From assembly GCA_910574455.1 (NCBI GenBank), contig CAJSYZ010000009.1, positions 1,815,040 to 1,879,039 of the forward strand: DNA of 64,000 nucleotides, in the 5' to 3' direction. Shown in pieces: positions 47,285-57,859 of this stretch. The notes under the pieces were generated by a model. That model was not told the DNA's origin. It made no database searches and worked only from the letters and a program-made list of their open reading frames with translations. The translations under genes were made by a program, and so were the position numbers. Position 1 is the stretch's first letter; each line of letters opens with the position of its first letter. Source of the stretch: Trichaptum fuscoviolaceum (Eukaryota > Basidiomycota > Agaricomycetes > Hymenochaetales > Trichaptaceae).

Positions 47285-48177
47285 TGAGGATGAAGGGGGG
47301 AAGAGTGAAGAGGGAAAAGAGCAAAAGACTTGCTTGTCGCCTGGAACTGGAAGTTCCGCAATTGGAGTAAAGCTCTGACGGGCTATTCATACGAAAGAGC
47401 AGGAACTCATCTTGAAATGTACTTTGTGTGGCATAAACATATTGATATTCCAATTTTATGATCTCAGCAACCTTCCCCGTCTGATTTTTCTGACTGAAAG
47501 AAACATAACGTGTGTTATACCATTGGGAAAGTAAATAAATACACGTACAAATGTTAGTAGTACTATTATTTGTATTCAAGTTGTGCCATATTTAGTATGT
47601 GATACTTGAAGTTGCTCTTATTTGTACTACATAAGCTGCAACCAGGTCGCCGGTTCAGCCTGACACGGAGGTCTTGTTCTCTTCGTAAATAATCTCGTCC
47701 GTAACGCCTTCTGCATCCTCAGAACTACACCGCAAACTGACTTTCTGACAGCGACTGTAGCCTTTGTGGTGCAGTTTGTTGACCTTAAGTTGGACTGCTA
47801 GAAAATCTCATACTCTACACCAGACCTCATTGCGGGCCTCGGGTGCGTGATGCTTGAAAAACGTATCAGGGGAAAGAAAGCAGAACAATATGTACCGCCG
47901 AGCACAAAGATTGTACCTAGTGGCGCGGAATATAAAGCTCGCCACATATTTGCTCTGTGACAGGACCATCTTGATTAAGCCCGGCGGGGCGCTCATCGTT
48001 AAGCCTCCTTCAAAGATGCTTTCAGCACATCCAGTGTTGATTAGGCCAGAAACCTCACCGAGTAAGCCAGGCTTAGCCAGTTATCCTATCCTCCAGTCCT
48101 CCTCATGTATCAATTAACGTCCTTGAACTCAGCAGTTGTGATACTTGGATCTCGGATTCTTCCGAAGATTTGTTCTG
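47285..48177. other. Divergent intergenic region, no supported gene
   Basis: About 890 bp between the RING-CH and second DUF6699 starts. One short frame at 47854-48117 has no recognised features. Confidence 0.5.
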
Positions 48178-48982
48178 ATGGATAGGCCGCCGTCTCTTGT
48201 TGTACCTTCTCACTATCATCCAGGCATCAATTGGCTCATGCTCAGGCCGTCCTCTAGCATGCTATGGTGGGCCACAACGCCATGGGCCATACCTTCCGGG
48301 CTTAAGATGCTGTGCATTCTTGGTGCGTTCCAGTCTGAATTTCTCAGAACGCCTTTCTCGAACTATGTGTCGGCGGGGTGGCGAAGTCACTTCAGCATAT
48401 TCATAAAATACGGGAGTAGCCTACCCCTCAACCTGACCCGCCTCCTTCTATCCTCTCAGCCCGTACGCAATGTATGCCTATCATCTACACCCTTCGCTTA
48501 GGCAATACATCAACAAGTCTTGGACCGCTTCCCCGAACATAATCTGGGACATGCGTTACGATCCTCGAAACCCGCCGCCGCGTTTGACCGCCTACCCAAA
48601 GTATGTTGTACACCCTGCTATCTTCTCCGAGCCTGCGACATGTCCGGCAACACACAATGTCCGATTATTAGTCCAAACCTCGAAGTACGAAACTCACACA
48701 GTCAACGTATGCAGTGAGACATTCGTTGCTGTCGGCGATGTTCTCTATACATTGTTTCGCCACTTACGAAATACGGTATCGCGCAGCGAATGGAATGCGC
48801 TGTCATTCTCCCAACAAGAGGAGGTCTCAGGCGCATTTTTCGACCGATGCAGGAGAGCCCCGAATCCCCAGTACGAATACTCGCGTGGAGTAAGACGAGT
48901 AGACTTACTGCGTAATGTAACGAGGTTTCGCGGATTCGCAAATGAGGGCTGCGGTACTTTCAGATTGCTGATAGGAAGATAG
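48178..48982 (+). CDS. DUF6699-type protein, second member
   Basis: The conserved domain is in the last exon, which follows a CTATCCTCTCAG acceptor near 48460: PYAMYAYHLHPSLRQYINKS, SPNIIWDMRYDP, then HPAIFSEPATCPATHNVRLL, EWNALSFSQQEEVSGAFFDR, and RGVRRVDLLRNVTRFRGF before the stop at 48982. This matches DUF6699 better than the 31213 gene does. A likely first exon starts at ATG 48178 (MDRPPSLVVPSHYHPGINWL) and ends near 48320 at a GTGCGT donor; that exon is less certain. Function unknown. Confidence 0.65.
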
Positions 48983-49496
48983 GAAACGGTGTGTGTTTTT
49001 ACTGTACTACGCAACCCTTTACTTATAAACGCATTTGGATCAGCCCTTCTCTATACACTTAATGCCTCGTTACGACTCGCAATGAATCACTGTATACATG
49101 TACTTCGCCACCAAATCCGCCACCTATCCTCTCTCTGCGCCCCAACACCTTTTGGATCTACTTGTATCAATAGTTTCGTACCACGTTGTTCTTGCATATT
49201 ACCCTATCCTCGGAGTAACCTGTATATTAGTGCACCGATTTCTTTTTGTTATTCGATTAGAAATCTTATCAATTATCCATATACTAACTGTTACTCTACT
49301 GCCGTATGAGGATGACGCCTGCCAGAATGAGTAGTGCTTGTGCTTCACAATTATGTTGTAATATCTACTGTGCGCACTGAAGCTACACAGGATGACCCAT
49401 GCTATCCATTATACGTTAGATAGGAGCTGCGTCGGCAAATGCTGTTATACGGATAGGCCTCTGTCTCAAAGACTGTGCAAGTACCTCCGGCGGGAA
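48983..49496. other. Host sequence between the DUF6699 gene and copy B
   Basis: About 510 bp, AT-rich, with no gene recognised. The element boundary is at 49497. Confidence 0.5.
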
Positions 49497-49776
49497 CATC
49501 AGGGAAACTACTTTCTGCTGAAAGTGACTTAAGTGTTACTTAAACGTCCTGAGAGACTGAAGTCTTAAATAAGGCAAGCTTCACTTATTCATGCATGTCC
49601 TCCCATTATTCAGGACAAGTTGGCTGAAATAAGTGCGGGCTGGCTTAAATAAGGAAAGATGGCTGAATCAGTGCTCTAAGTGTTTCAGGCATTCAGCACC
49701 CCAGTGCTCCAGTGTATCATCCTTTAATTACAGCAGTACATAAGTGTTGTAAGACGAATTGCAGTGCTCAAGAGTC
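49497..49776 (+). repeat. Terminal and subterminal repeat of copy B
   Basis: Matches the reverse complement of 3545-3824. Contains AAATAAGT, CAGTGCTC, GTGTTTCAGG and CTCCAGTGTATC words repeated at irregular spacing, the pattern to which CACTA accessory DNA-binding proteins usually attach. Confidence 0.8.
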
Positions 49777-50105
49777 TAAGTGCATAAGAACGATCCAAGT
49801 ATTTCATTGCATCAGAAATATATAAGACAACATTATGTAGCTATCAGTGCCTCAGCGTTCAAGTACATCAGTCATTTACGCAAGACTAAGCATAGCAGTC
49901 GCAATCATGGGATCCGCCACGACATTATCCCGAACCTCTGCCGTGACGGGCAGTGGCAGGCCACATTTCGCTGCCGTGCCTTCAATTCTGCATGTTCTTT
50001 GGCGTACCAGTAGAAACGAAGGCTGCTCTGCAAGTCGATGCTAATATAATATTGAGCGCACGGACAGAAACGAAAAGAAGAGGCTCACCAGTGATCGATT
50101 TGCCC

Positions 50106-50188
50106 TTAGAAGTCTACGCAGTCCGTAGCCGAATCCCATTTTGAAGCGTCGTCCTCCTCATGATCACCATCTCCACCTAAATCCTCGT

Positions 50189-50223
<35 letters not shown>

Positions 50224-53200
50224 CCCTCGCCCTCGCCCTCGCCCTCGCCCCCCCTCGCCCTCGCCCTCAATCTTGTCAACACCCTCGTCCCCGCTCTCGC
50301 TCAGGTTGTCGTCACCCTCAGCATTAGCATGCTCGTCCTCTGCATCACCTTCCACCTCGCCTCTATACTCAGCCCCCTCACGCTCTTCGCCCTTATCGTC
50401 GGTTCCGTCGGTTCCGTCTTCCCAATTATCAGCGCCTTCGTCATACGCTTTCTCGCAGGTCGAATCTGCATCTACAACGTCAAAATACAAGGAAAAGTCC
50501 CTGCCAGTGATACCCGATCCAACAAGTTCGGTGTTCTTTCTCGTATCGATATCTGTACTGGCATCGTAAGCTAGGAGGCGGGATCGAACCTTTTCCCAGT
50601 TTGATTCAGTGAAGAAAGAGGGATTCGACAACAAGTTAACATAGTCGTCCGTATGAGGCTGCCACAGAGCGCTAGTGAAATACCACTCAGCGCCGCCAAG
50701 TTCTTCTTTGATATTTTGCAACCGAGCCACCTGTTTATCAATGGCAACCTTGACCTATCCATGAGAAGATCAGCGAATAAGGACAATATAAGTACTGAAA
50801 AAAATAGATACCGCTGTTGCCGCAAGGGCGAGGGCACCGATAGGCTTTCCTATGGTGTTTCTGTCCAGTATTTTATGCCGACCCATGGCCAAGACAATGT
50901 GTACGGACAACACTGAGACCACAAGGTCAGAGCAGAACAGTCCTTGCTTCTGTACATTTAGGGTCAATGCATGGACACAAAATGTGACAATAAATACTCT
51001 TTTACTTACCCTCTCCATACTATACCAGCTTTCCCATAGAAACGGTTCGGCTTTCTTCTTGTCAACTAGCGTCTGCAACATCTTCACAATTGCTTCGTTT
51101 TGCATTGACTTTGATTGTTCGCCGCTGATAAAACTAGCAACTGATTGCTCAGCTTTCTCAAACAGCTTCTTGCGCCAGCTATCAGAGCATCTCTGGGCCG
51201 CCTGAAATACGAGGATTGCATCTCAATTTGGTAAAGGTGATTTGAGAATAAGTAAAAATGACTCAACTAGAGAACAGATATCGGCGAACTGAGTTTCGTA
51301 AATGAGTTCCACAGAATCAAACACTTTCCCCCACAATGAGCTGATGAGCTTATTGTCCGGGGTTTGCCATGGTGTGACGGACTTTCCAACTGCGCGAAAT
51401 AGTGAAGGTAATAGAATATGAGTCCATCCTGCCTGAGTACCGGGAGGGAGACACTGGTTCGTCGCCCTTTTCCTGCCTGGCACGCGAGATCCTTCCCTTC
51501 CTTCATTTCGATCCTTGTCCTCAAGTCCCACTGATGTCTGCATATACGTACATCAGCAAAATATGTCATAGAAATGAATTTGATTCGACAAACTGAGCTA
51601 GTAGTCCGAGAGACTTTGCGATGACCTTGATAAGCCCCAGTCACTATCACTTCGGGTCCGGGGGTGCGGGACGCTCTCGTCATTGCAAGCGACGGTGCTC
51701 GAGGTGCTAACGACATCTTTTCGACCACCAGACTATTAAGAAAAGAAGGTGAATGCTCACGTTTAGAGTGTATCAATCGACTCTCACTTACTTCATTATC
51801 AGCCACCAGCAACTGCCTCTTGCGATTAAAGGTAGCGGATCCAATCTCCGGCTGCAACACGTCAGAAAGCTGTTATCCATGGCAAGTGAGCAGATCGAAA
51901 AGAAGCACTTACCGTCGTGTCGGCCTCAGGCCGATAAGGAATATCAGAGGGGTTCCTCTTCTTACTCAAGTCCTTTCCGCCTGATCAGATACGAACTTGA
52001 ATGCCAATTACCATAGAATTGACACTTACTGTGGCACCGGCCTGTGTGTCCATGTCAATCAACAATGACTTATTGATCTTGACAGTCTTATTAGCCTATT
52101 GAGATGGTTTAAATTAAGTAAACATGAAATGAAGGAATTCATTGCACGTGAAGGTAGAAGAATTACCACATTAACCTGAGAGTCGGTGTCTGGTGGCGAC
52201 TTCCTCTTTCCGTTCTTTGTGACTGTGATGTCCTATTCATATGCACACATTAGCGATCGACTCGAAGTGAAGAAGGAAACGAATAGTTGCTACAGGAGAG
52301 CACCGGAAGTGAGCCTACGGTGCATCGACGCTCACACATACCTGTACACGGGGTTCCAAAGCTAGTGATCGCACCTTACAACCATAAATAAGGGGGGGAA
52401 CGAGAGAAGTTGAAATAAGATAGACTTACCGGTGCGCTAAGCTGCGAGTTAGCAGTCCTCTTGTTTGCATCCTATGCAAATACCAATTCAGCAATGAAGG
52501 ATATAGAATGAAGATCACTGTGCTTCGCTGTCTGGCACTCACCTGTCCACCTGGTTTTATCTCGTTGTTCTTATCCTCGAGTACGGGAAGGGATTGCTTA
52601 GTAGAATGAAAAATGAAAAATGATATGACATCGCTTACCGTTGAAACCTGCGACCCGGAAAGAGTGTCATGCAATAACTTCCTTTTCTTCGAGTTGAGGT
52701 TGCTGCTACCTCCATCCTGTTCATGACACGGCAGTTGGCAGATAAATAATAACGAAGGGATATGAACAAACGGTCATGGAGTAACTGACGTGAATCGAAC
52801 AGAAATAAGTCGTACTCACACAAGCTTGAGCCGGCCTTGTTAGCCTCTTCGGATTGCTTCCGCCCTATAAACAAGTTATTCAGACTGCATTTGCCATTCT
52901 AATTCTCCGTCAACTCACAACATTTGATTCCGAATCGACAAGATGTGCCTTCTGTTGCACACTGATTGTGCTATTTTTTACACCATGATAGCTTGTAAGG
53001 GTGATTGTTTCTCCTTCATCCTCCCAGGGACTTAAGTTTTCATCATCTGGCAATGAGATGGTGTGTCTGGTGTAGCTTTGCGTCAGCAAGGCTCATAATA
53101 CAGTGGTAACAAGGACAAGAGCGTCAATATTGCAGGTGAAGGACTTCCAAGTCGGGTCTTGGCCCGGGAGCGTCACGGTCAACTTGAACCGCTGGCACCG

Positions 53201-54378
53201 TGACCGCAGTGACACTGGCAGCCTGAGTGGCAGGCTCATTAGTAATCTAGTACTACTACTAGTAGTAGTCGGGATGATGTTTAATCGCACTCACCATTAC
53301 ATTGACTTGACAGTACAAGATACTGATTCAGACGCAATGCAAGATTCAAACTTCAAACTCACAAATTGATCCTTTCTGAGTCTATCCCTGCCACTGGCAC
53401 CTCAAGACCTCCACCCTCTTCACCGATGAAAGTGGAATCATCTGTGTTGCGAAGCGCCCTGACAGGGCGTTTTGTCTTGTCGTTCCGCCTTGACGTAGCG
53501 GGCGAGTCTATTATGTCCGTTTCTTCACCAGAAAGACTCTCGTTCGGTCCTGCAGGAGCGTGAAAGAATGCGTCGCTGGGAGTGGCGGCAGACCTGGACA
53601 TCTTTGCGGTCTGCACACGTGTGCGAAATGGAAGTTCACCTTTGGAATCTTCTTTCCTAGCTTTTTTTGCAGGCTTCCTGTTTGGCTCATCCATACTCGC
53701 TGCTTCGCATTAACGTGAGTCACAGGGTTCAACCTCCAAGCTTTGAGATCGTCTGAAAATGTATAGGCAATGTTACTCACGAATATCCAAGTCTTCGTTG
53801 TGTCCATCTTCACAATCCGATATGTCTTTAACATCGTTCTTCGAGTCTGTTTATGCCAGTTCAAATCTGTGTCATCACTGATCTAAAGTTGAAGACTTAC
53901 AACTAGCTTCGCCTTTTGGCTTTCTACGTCCACGTTTGCCAGTGAGTTTGGGCACTGTTGAGCCCATCTGGGTGCGTGTCTCAAGAGCCTTCGACAAGTT
54001 GTTTTCAAGCTCTACGGTCTCTAGCATCGCTGCTTCTTGGTTCTCTGCTGCAGTCACCTTCTTGCGAACCTTGTCAGCTGCCTCTTGTTCTTTTGCTGCC
54101 CGTTTTTGCTCCGCAGCGTGTTTTCTCCTCTCTTTCGCAACCGCGACTTGCTGGGCCGCAGCTCTGCGGAAAGCTGCCCGCTCTTCCTTCTGCTTTTCCT
54201 TCTCTTCCTTCTCCTTCAATGCCTCATCCCGCCTTTCTGCCTGCCGTACTTTCCTTTTCTCTTTTTCTTCCTTCTCCCGCAATATCTCCTCCTGTGTTCG
54301 TCTTGTTCTGAGTTGGTCAACGACTGCTCCGGGGTGCTTTTCCTTGTTCTTAGCCCTTGTCTGTCTTTGAGTTGACAT
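50106..54378 (-). CDS. Large accessory protein of the Plavaka element (DUF6532-like)
   Basis: The start at 54378 gives MSTQRQTRAKNKEKHPGAVV, then about 110 residues of Lys/Glu/Arg/Ala coiled coil (EEKEKRKVRQAERRDEALKE). Many small Lys/Ser-rich exons follow (about 51700-53700), then a helical core: WTHILLPSLFRAVGKSVTPW, NKLISSLWGKVFDSVELIYE, RKQGLFCSDLVVSVLSVHIV and TIGKPIGALALAATAV. The tail is acidic and should end DSATDCVDF at 50106. The core resembles DUF6532-type proteins of Agaricomycetes (from memory). A run of seven G in the acidic tract (about 50247-50253) shifts the frame into a Gly-Arg repeat ending RGFRWRW, so the native tail is out of frame here. A role in element DNA binding is possible but not shown. 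Confidence 0.5.
50181..50268 (-). repeat. GAGGGC-type tandem repeat, acidic tail of the accessory gene
   Basis: Uniform GAGGGC/GAGGAC units read on the minus strand. Shorter and simpler than the matching tract at 2936-3117. It includes the G7 run that changes the reading frame. Confidence 0.8.
53252..53269. repeat. 18-bp perfect palindrome
   Basis: ACTACTACTAGTAGTAGT is its own reverse complement and lies inside the accessory gene region of copy B, near the point where similarity with copy A ends. Confidence 0.6.
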
Positions 54379-54650
54379 TTTGTGCAGTGTTTTGAGACTT
54401 GTATGATGATAAGATGTGTCGAAGGTGCAAGTTCAAGATCAGGGAGGCGGGGGCGTCTATCTTAGACAAGTTGAAAATTTACGCCCACTACTACCGTGAC
54501 TACTCTATGACTAATTTTAACTCAGGTTCAAGTTCACTGGCACTCCGAGTCCGAGTCACTGCCAGTGCTAGCAGCCTGCCAGTGCCAGTGAGGCTCAGCT
54601 GTGAGTCCCAATTGTCGACGTGTACTACTACTGAGGTTACATTCAAGTTG
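54379..54650. promoter_or_regulatory. Divergent promoter of accessory and transposase genes with CACTGGC-type repeats
   Basis: The two start codons are 272 bp apart. At about 54535-54595 several copies of CACTGGCA / TGCCAGTG occur in both orientations. They could be binding sites for an element-coded protein; this is inference from repetition and position. Confidence 0.5.
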
Positions 54651-57586
54651 ATGCCAGCGACACGGAAAAAGCACGATCCCTTTCATTTTCCACCAACTAT
54701 TCGATGCACCTTGCCTGGCTGTAGTAGGACGTTCAAGAGTCAATCTGGAAGAGCAAGACATGAATATTCAGCTCATCCGACGTCATTCTTGGCAAGTTCT
54801 TCTGCTTGTGGTCATGAATATGAATCGTCACCTATTCGACCCATACGAGCTCCAAGTCCTCAACTTGAAGCTCTCCTGAGGTCGTCCGAACTTCCATCAG
54901 AGGGTCATCTTGAGAGCGGCTCTGACTCCTACGATTACGATATTTCCATGCTTACACAGGATATCTCGATGCTCAGTATAGGCCGAGACGAGCTGCTTCA
55001 AGATTTGGACAGACCTGATTCTCTGTCCCATTCTGTCACCGGAAGTGACAGTGGCCGTTCTGAAGACTTGGATTCCGACATTGGAGATTATGAGGAGAGC
55101 GAGGATAACTTGAAGGTGTATCACAGATACTTGAATGGTGCGCGCCAAATCAATTGTTCCCGGTTTACTGTAGCATTTTGACACCAAACATTGTGCAGCC
55201 ACTCCATGCGATGCAGAAGGGAACTTCTTAGAATACGAAGACTCACCCGCTCCGCGAAACGAATCTGCGTCAAATGACTGGTTTCCATATTCGTGCCGAG
55301 CAGATTTTGAGCTCGCAGATTTTCTCTATCGGGAAGAGCAAATGTCTGCTGGGAACATAACAAAGCTTCTGGGAATCATGAAGGCTTATCAGCTGATTCA
55401 GGAGGCGGAGAATGTAAAATCTTGCGGATGTTCCGAATTGGATGCGACATTGCCTGACGATGACTTGGATCTGGGTTCAACTAGTACGCTACTCGATGGA
55501 GATGCGCAAAAAATGTATAACGCCATTGATGCTACGAAAGTCGGTGATGTGTCTTGGAAATCCTTTAGTAACTTCTACACGGACGATCATAGCCAAAAGG
55601 CAACAAACGAGAACACCGAGTCATGGAAGAGGAAAGAATATGATGTATGGTATCGGGATCCTTTGGAAGTGATCCGGAATTTGGTGGACAATCCGGCGTT
55701 GGAAGGCGAATTCGACTATGTCCCGTTTCGTGAGTATCAGCCGAAAGAGGACTCTGATGACAACAAAGAACGAGTCTTCAGAAACTACATGTCCGGAAAT
55801 TTTGCTTGGGAACAGGCTGTAAGTCATGAATCATGCAGCATTCGAAGTTGGAGGAAGTGTACTGATTATCCTTGACTTAGAACAAAATCTACGCCGAAGA
55901 TAAAGCAGTTCATGGGTCCATGTTCGTTCCGGTAATTTTAGGGAGTGACAAGACAACAGTTTCCGTTGGAACTGGCAACAACGAATATTATCCGTTATAT
56001 CTCTCAATAGGAAATGTATCTAACAAGGCCCGGCGGTCCCAAAAGTTGAATACAGTCCAGCTCGTAGCATTTCTAGCAATACCAAAGAGTGTGTGTCAAA
56101 AACTGAGCTATCCATTTGTGTTCTGATGCTTTGCAGCTGAACGGCAGTACGAAAAGTCGGATGAATTCCGCCGCTTTCGACATCAAGTCTTTCATTCATC
56201 TATATCGAGAATCTTGAGACCACTGAAGAGCGCAATGTCCATAAACAACGAACAAACCATTTTCCGGTGCCCTGATGGTCACTTGCGTAGGTCGATTCTC
56301 GGACTCGGCTCGTATATAGCCGATTATCCGGAACAGGTGAGTCTATGCGCAATATGCACTGGATGGTGCTGCAAGTAAGTATTGTCCTTTCCACAAATCA
56401 CATCCGACTTGAGTTCGAGGAAATGGCTTAATGCGGCTACTATATAGATGTACAGCACCTCACAAGAACCTAGATAATCCGGAATTTGTTACAAATCCTC
56501 GAACAAAAGAGCTGCACGAACGATTGATAGAACAGGTGGATGACAATAGCATAAGTAGAGCCACAATTCGTAAGGAGTATGGGTTCCACCAAGATATCGT
56601 CGTATGTGTTCCAACTTCAAGTTGTCCATTAGATGCACTTACCGCAACTTGAACTATGTCCCGTAGCCCTTCACCAATGATTTTCCGCGTGCAGATATAT
56701 GCGATCTCATTTCTCCAGACTTACTGCACCAAATCATCAAAGGCGTGTTCAAGGATCATCTTGTCGAGTGGATTTGCCAGAGCATGACCACGACAGAGCT
56801 GGATATTGTGGATAAAAGGTACTATTCCCTTACAAGTCGTGTGAATACCACTGCTAACTTTCACGTAGAATCAGAGTTGCTGCTCCTTTTCCTGGACTTC
56901 GCAGATTTCCCGAAGGTCGAGGCTTCAAGCAATGGACAGGTAATGATTCAAAGGCACTTATGAAAGTATGTGGTATTTTCATCATGATCTTGTTTGAGGT
57001 GGTGGTTTGCTGATATCTGATGCAATCCGCTTACTAGGTGTATCTTCCGGCTATTGTGGGCATTGTACATGATGATATAGTTCACGCATTGAGTGCATTT
57101 CTGGACTTCTGTTACCTTGTGCGTCGGTACACGATTACAGCCTCAACTCTTGATCAGGTTAAAGCCTCCCTGGATCACTATCATCAATATCGCAAAATAT
57201 TCATAGCTAAGGGCATCCGGGATAACTTCTCACTTCCACGACAGCATGCCATGATTCACTATCCTACAATGATCCCTCTCTTCGCTGCACCAAGCGGGCT
57301 GTGCTCATCAATCACAGAGAATAAACACATTTACGCGGTCAAGGAAACGTGGCGACGCTCAAACAGAAATGATCCTTTAGGTCAGATGATCACAGCAAAC
57401 CAACGTCTCAGTAAACTTATTGCATCGAGGGCAGACTTCAAGAGGCGTGGAATGCTGGAAAGTCCTCTGGCTGAGGCTTCATGGAGAGCTTTGCTAGATG
57501 TTCTGCGCAGGAATATGTCAGAGTCGGAGTCAGATGACGCTGAGAGGACCCAAATTCGGAACATCAGGAAAACTACTTTCTGCTGA
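54651..57586 (+). CDS. Plavaka transposase (CACTA superfamily), C-terminus lost
   Basis: ATG 54651 opens MPATRKKHDPFHFPPTIRCT. A C2H2 zinc finger follows (CTLPGCSRTFKSQSGRARHE with a second His in EYSAH). After an acidic region, introns at about 55134, 55819, 56091, 56603, 56817 and near 56980 join the transposase core: DVWYRDPLEVIRNLVDNPAL, AVHGSMFVPVILGSDKTTVS, GNNEYYPLYLSIGN, CTAPHKNLDNPEF, ISPDLLHQIIKGVFKDHLVE, HYPTMIPLFAAPSGLCSSIT and ENKHIYAVKETWRRSNR. These blocks are those of Plavaka transposases. The expected last 200-250 residues are missing: the frame runs into the element end at 57562 and stops at 57586 after NIRKTTFC. The enzyme is probably inactive unless the insertion is removed. 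Confidence 0.85.
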
Positions 57587-57790
57587 AAGTGACTTAAGCG
57601 TCACTTAAAGGTCCTGAGAGACTGAAGTCTTAAATAAGGCAAGCTTCACTTATTCATGCATGTCCTCCCATTATTCAGGAGCGACTTACTGAAATCAGTG
57701 CTGTTGACTTAAATCAGTGCTTCAGTCAGTCAGTCAGTCAGGTCAGTCGTTCAGGCAGTTCAGTCATTCAGTCAATCAGTTATTATAAGT
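57562..57790 (+). repeat. Terminal and subterminal repeat of copy C, including a CAGT array
   Basis: Positions 57562-57680 are near-identical to 49497-49615. From about 57720 a run of CAGT units and variants (TTCAGTCA) continues to about 57780. Confidence 0.75.
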
Positions 57791-57859
57791 AGATGATAAT
57801 ATTATAAGCACAAAATAAGTACAATAATAAGTAAACTATAAACTAAGAACTTGTCTTCC

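Larger units (their letters stand above)
49497..57561. mobile_element. CACTA/Plavaka element, copy B (right part interrupted)
   Basis: The left terminus CATCAGGGAAACTACTTTC at 49497 is followed by about 280 bp of subterminal repeats, then a large accessory gene on the minus strand (50106-54378) and a divergent Plavaka transposase on the plus strand (54651-57586). The left 3.7 kb is an inverted copy of 1-3824. No inverted terminus is present at the right; instead the sequence is cut at 57562 by the start of another element end in direct orientation. The element is therefore incomplete within the window. Confidence 0.75.

Noticed and set aside
3825..49496. The whole host block as cargo of one giant composite transposon
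   Set aside because: The shared termini of copies A and B face inward across the block, bases next to 3824 and 49497 do not match as a target duplication, and the enclosed genes are ordinary housekeeping genes.
53936..54375. Plus-strand frames of 110-144 codons opposite the accessory gene N-terminus
   Set aside because: Antisense of a Lys/Glu/Ala-rich coiled coil gives Phe/Ser/Leu-rich frames automatically; no membrane protein family is recognised.
57721..57780. CAGT array as a CRISPR-like or telomeric repeat
   Set aside because: Units are 4 bp, degenerate and without spacers; they belong to the subterminal region of the element.
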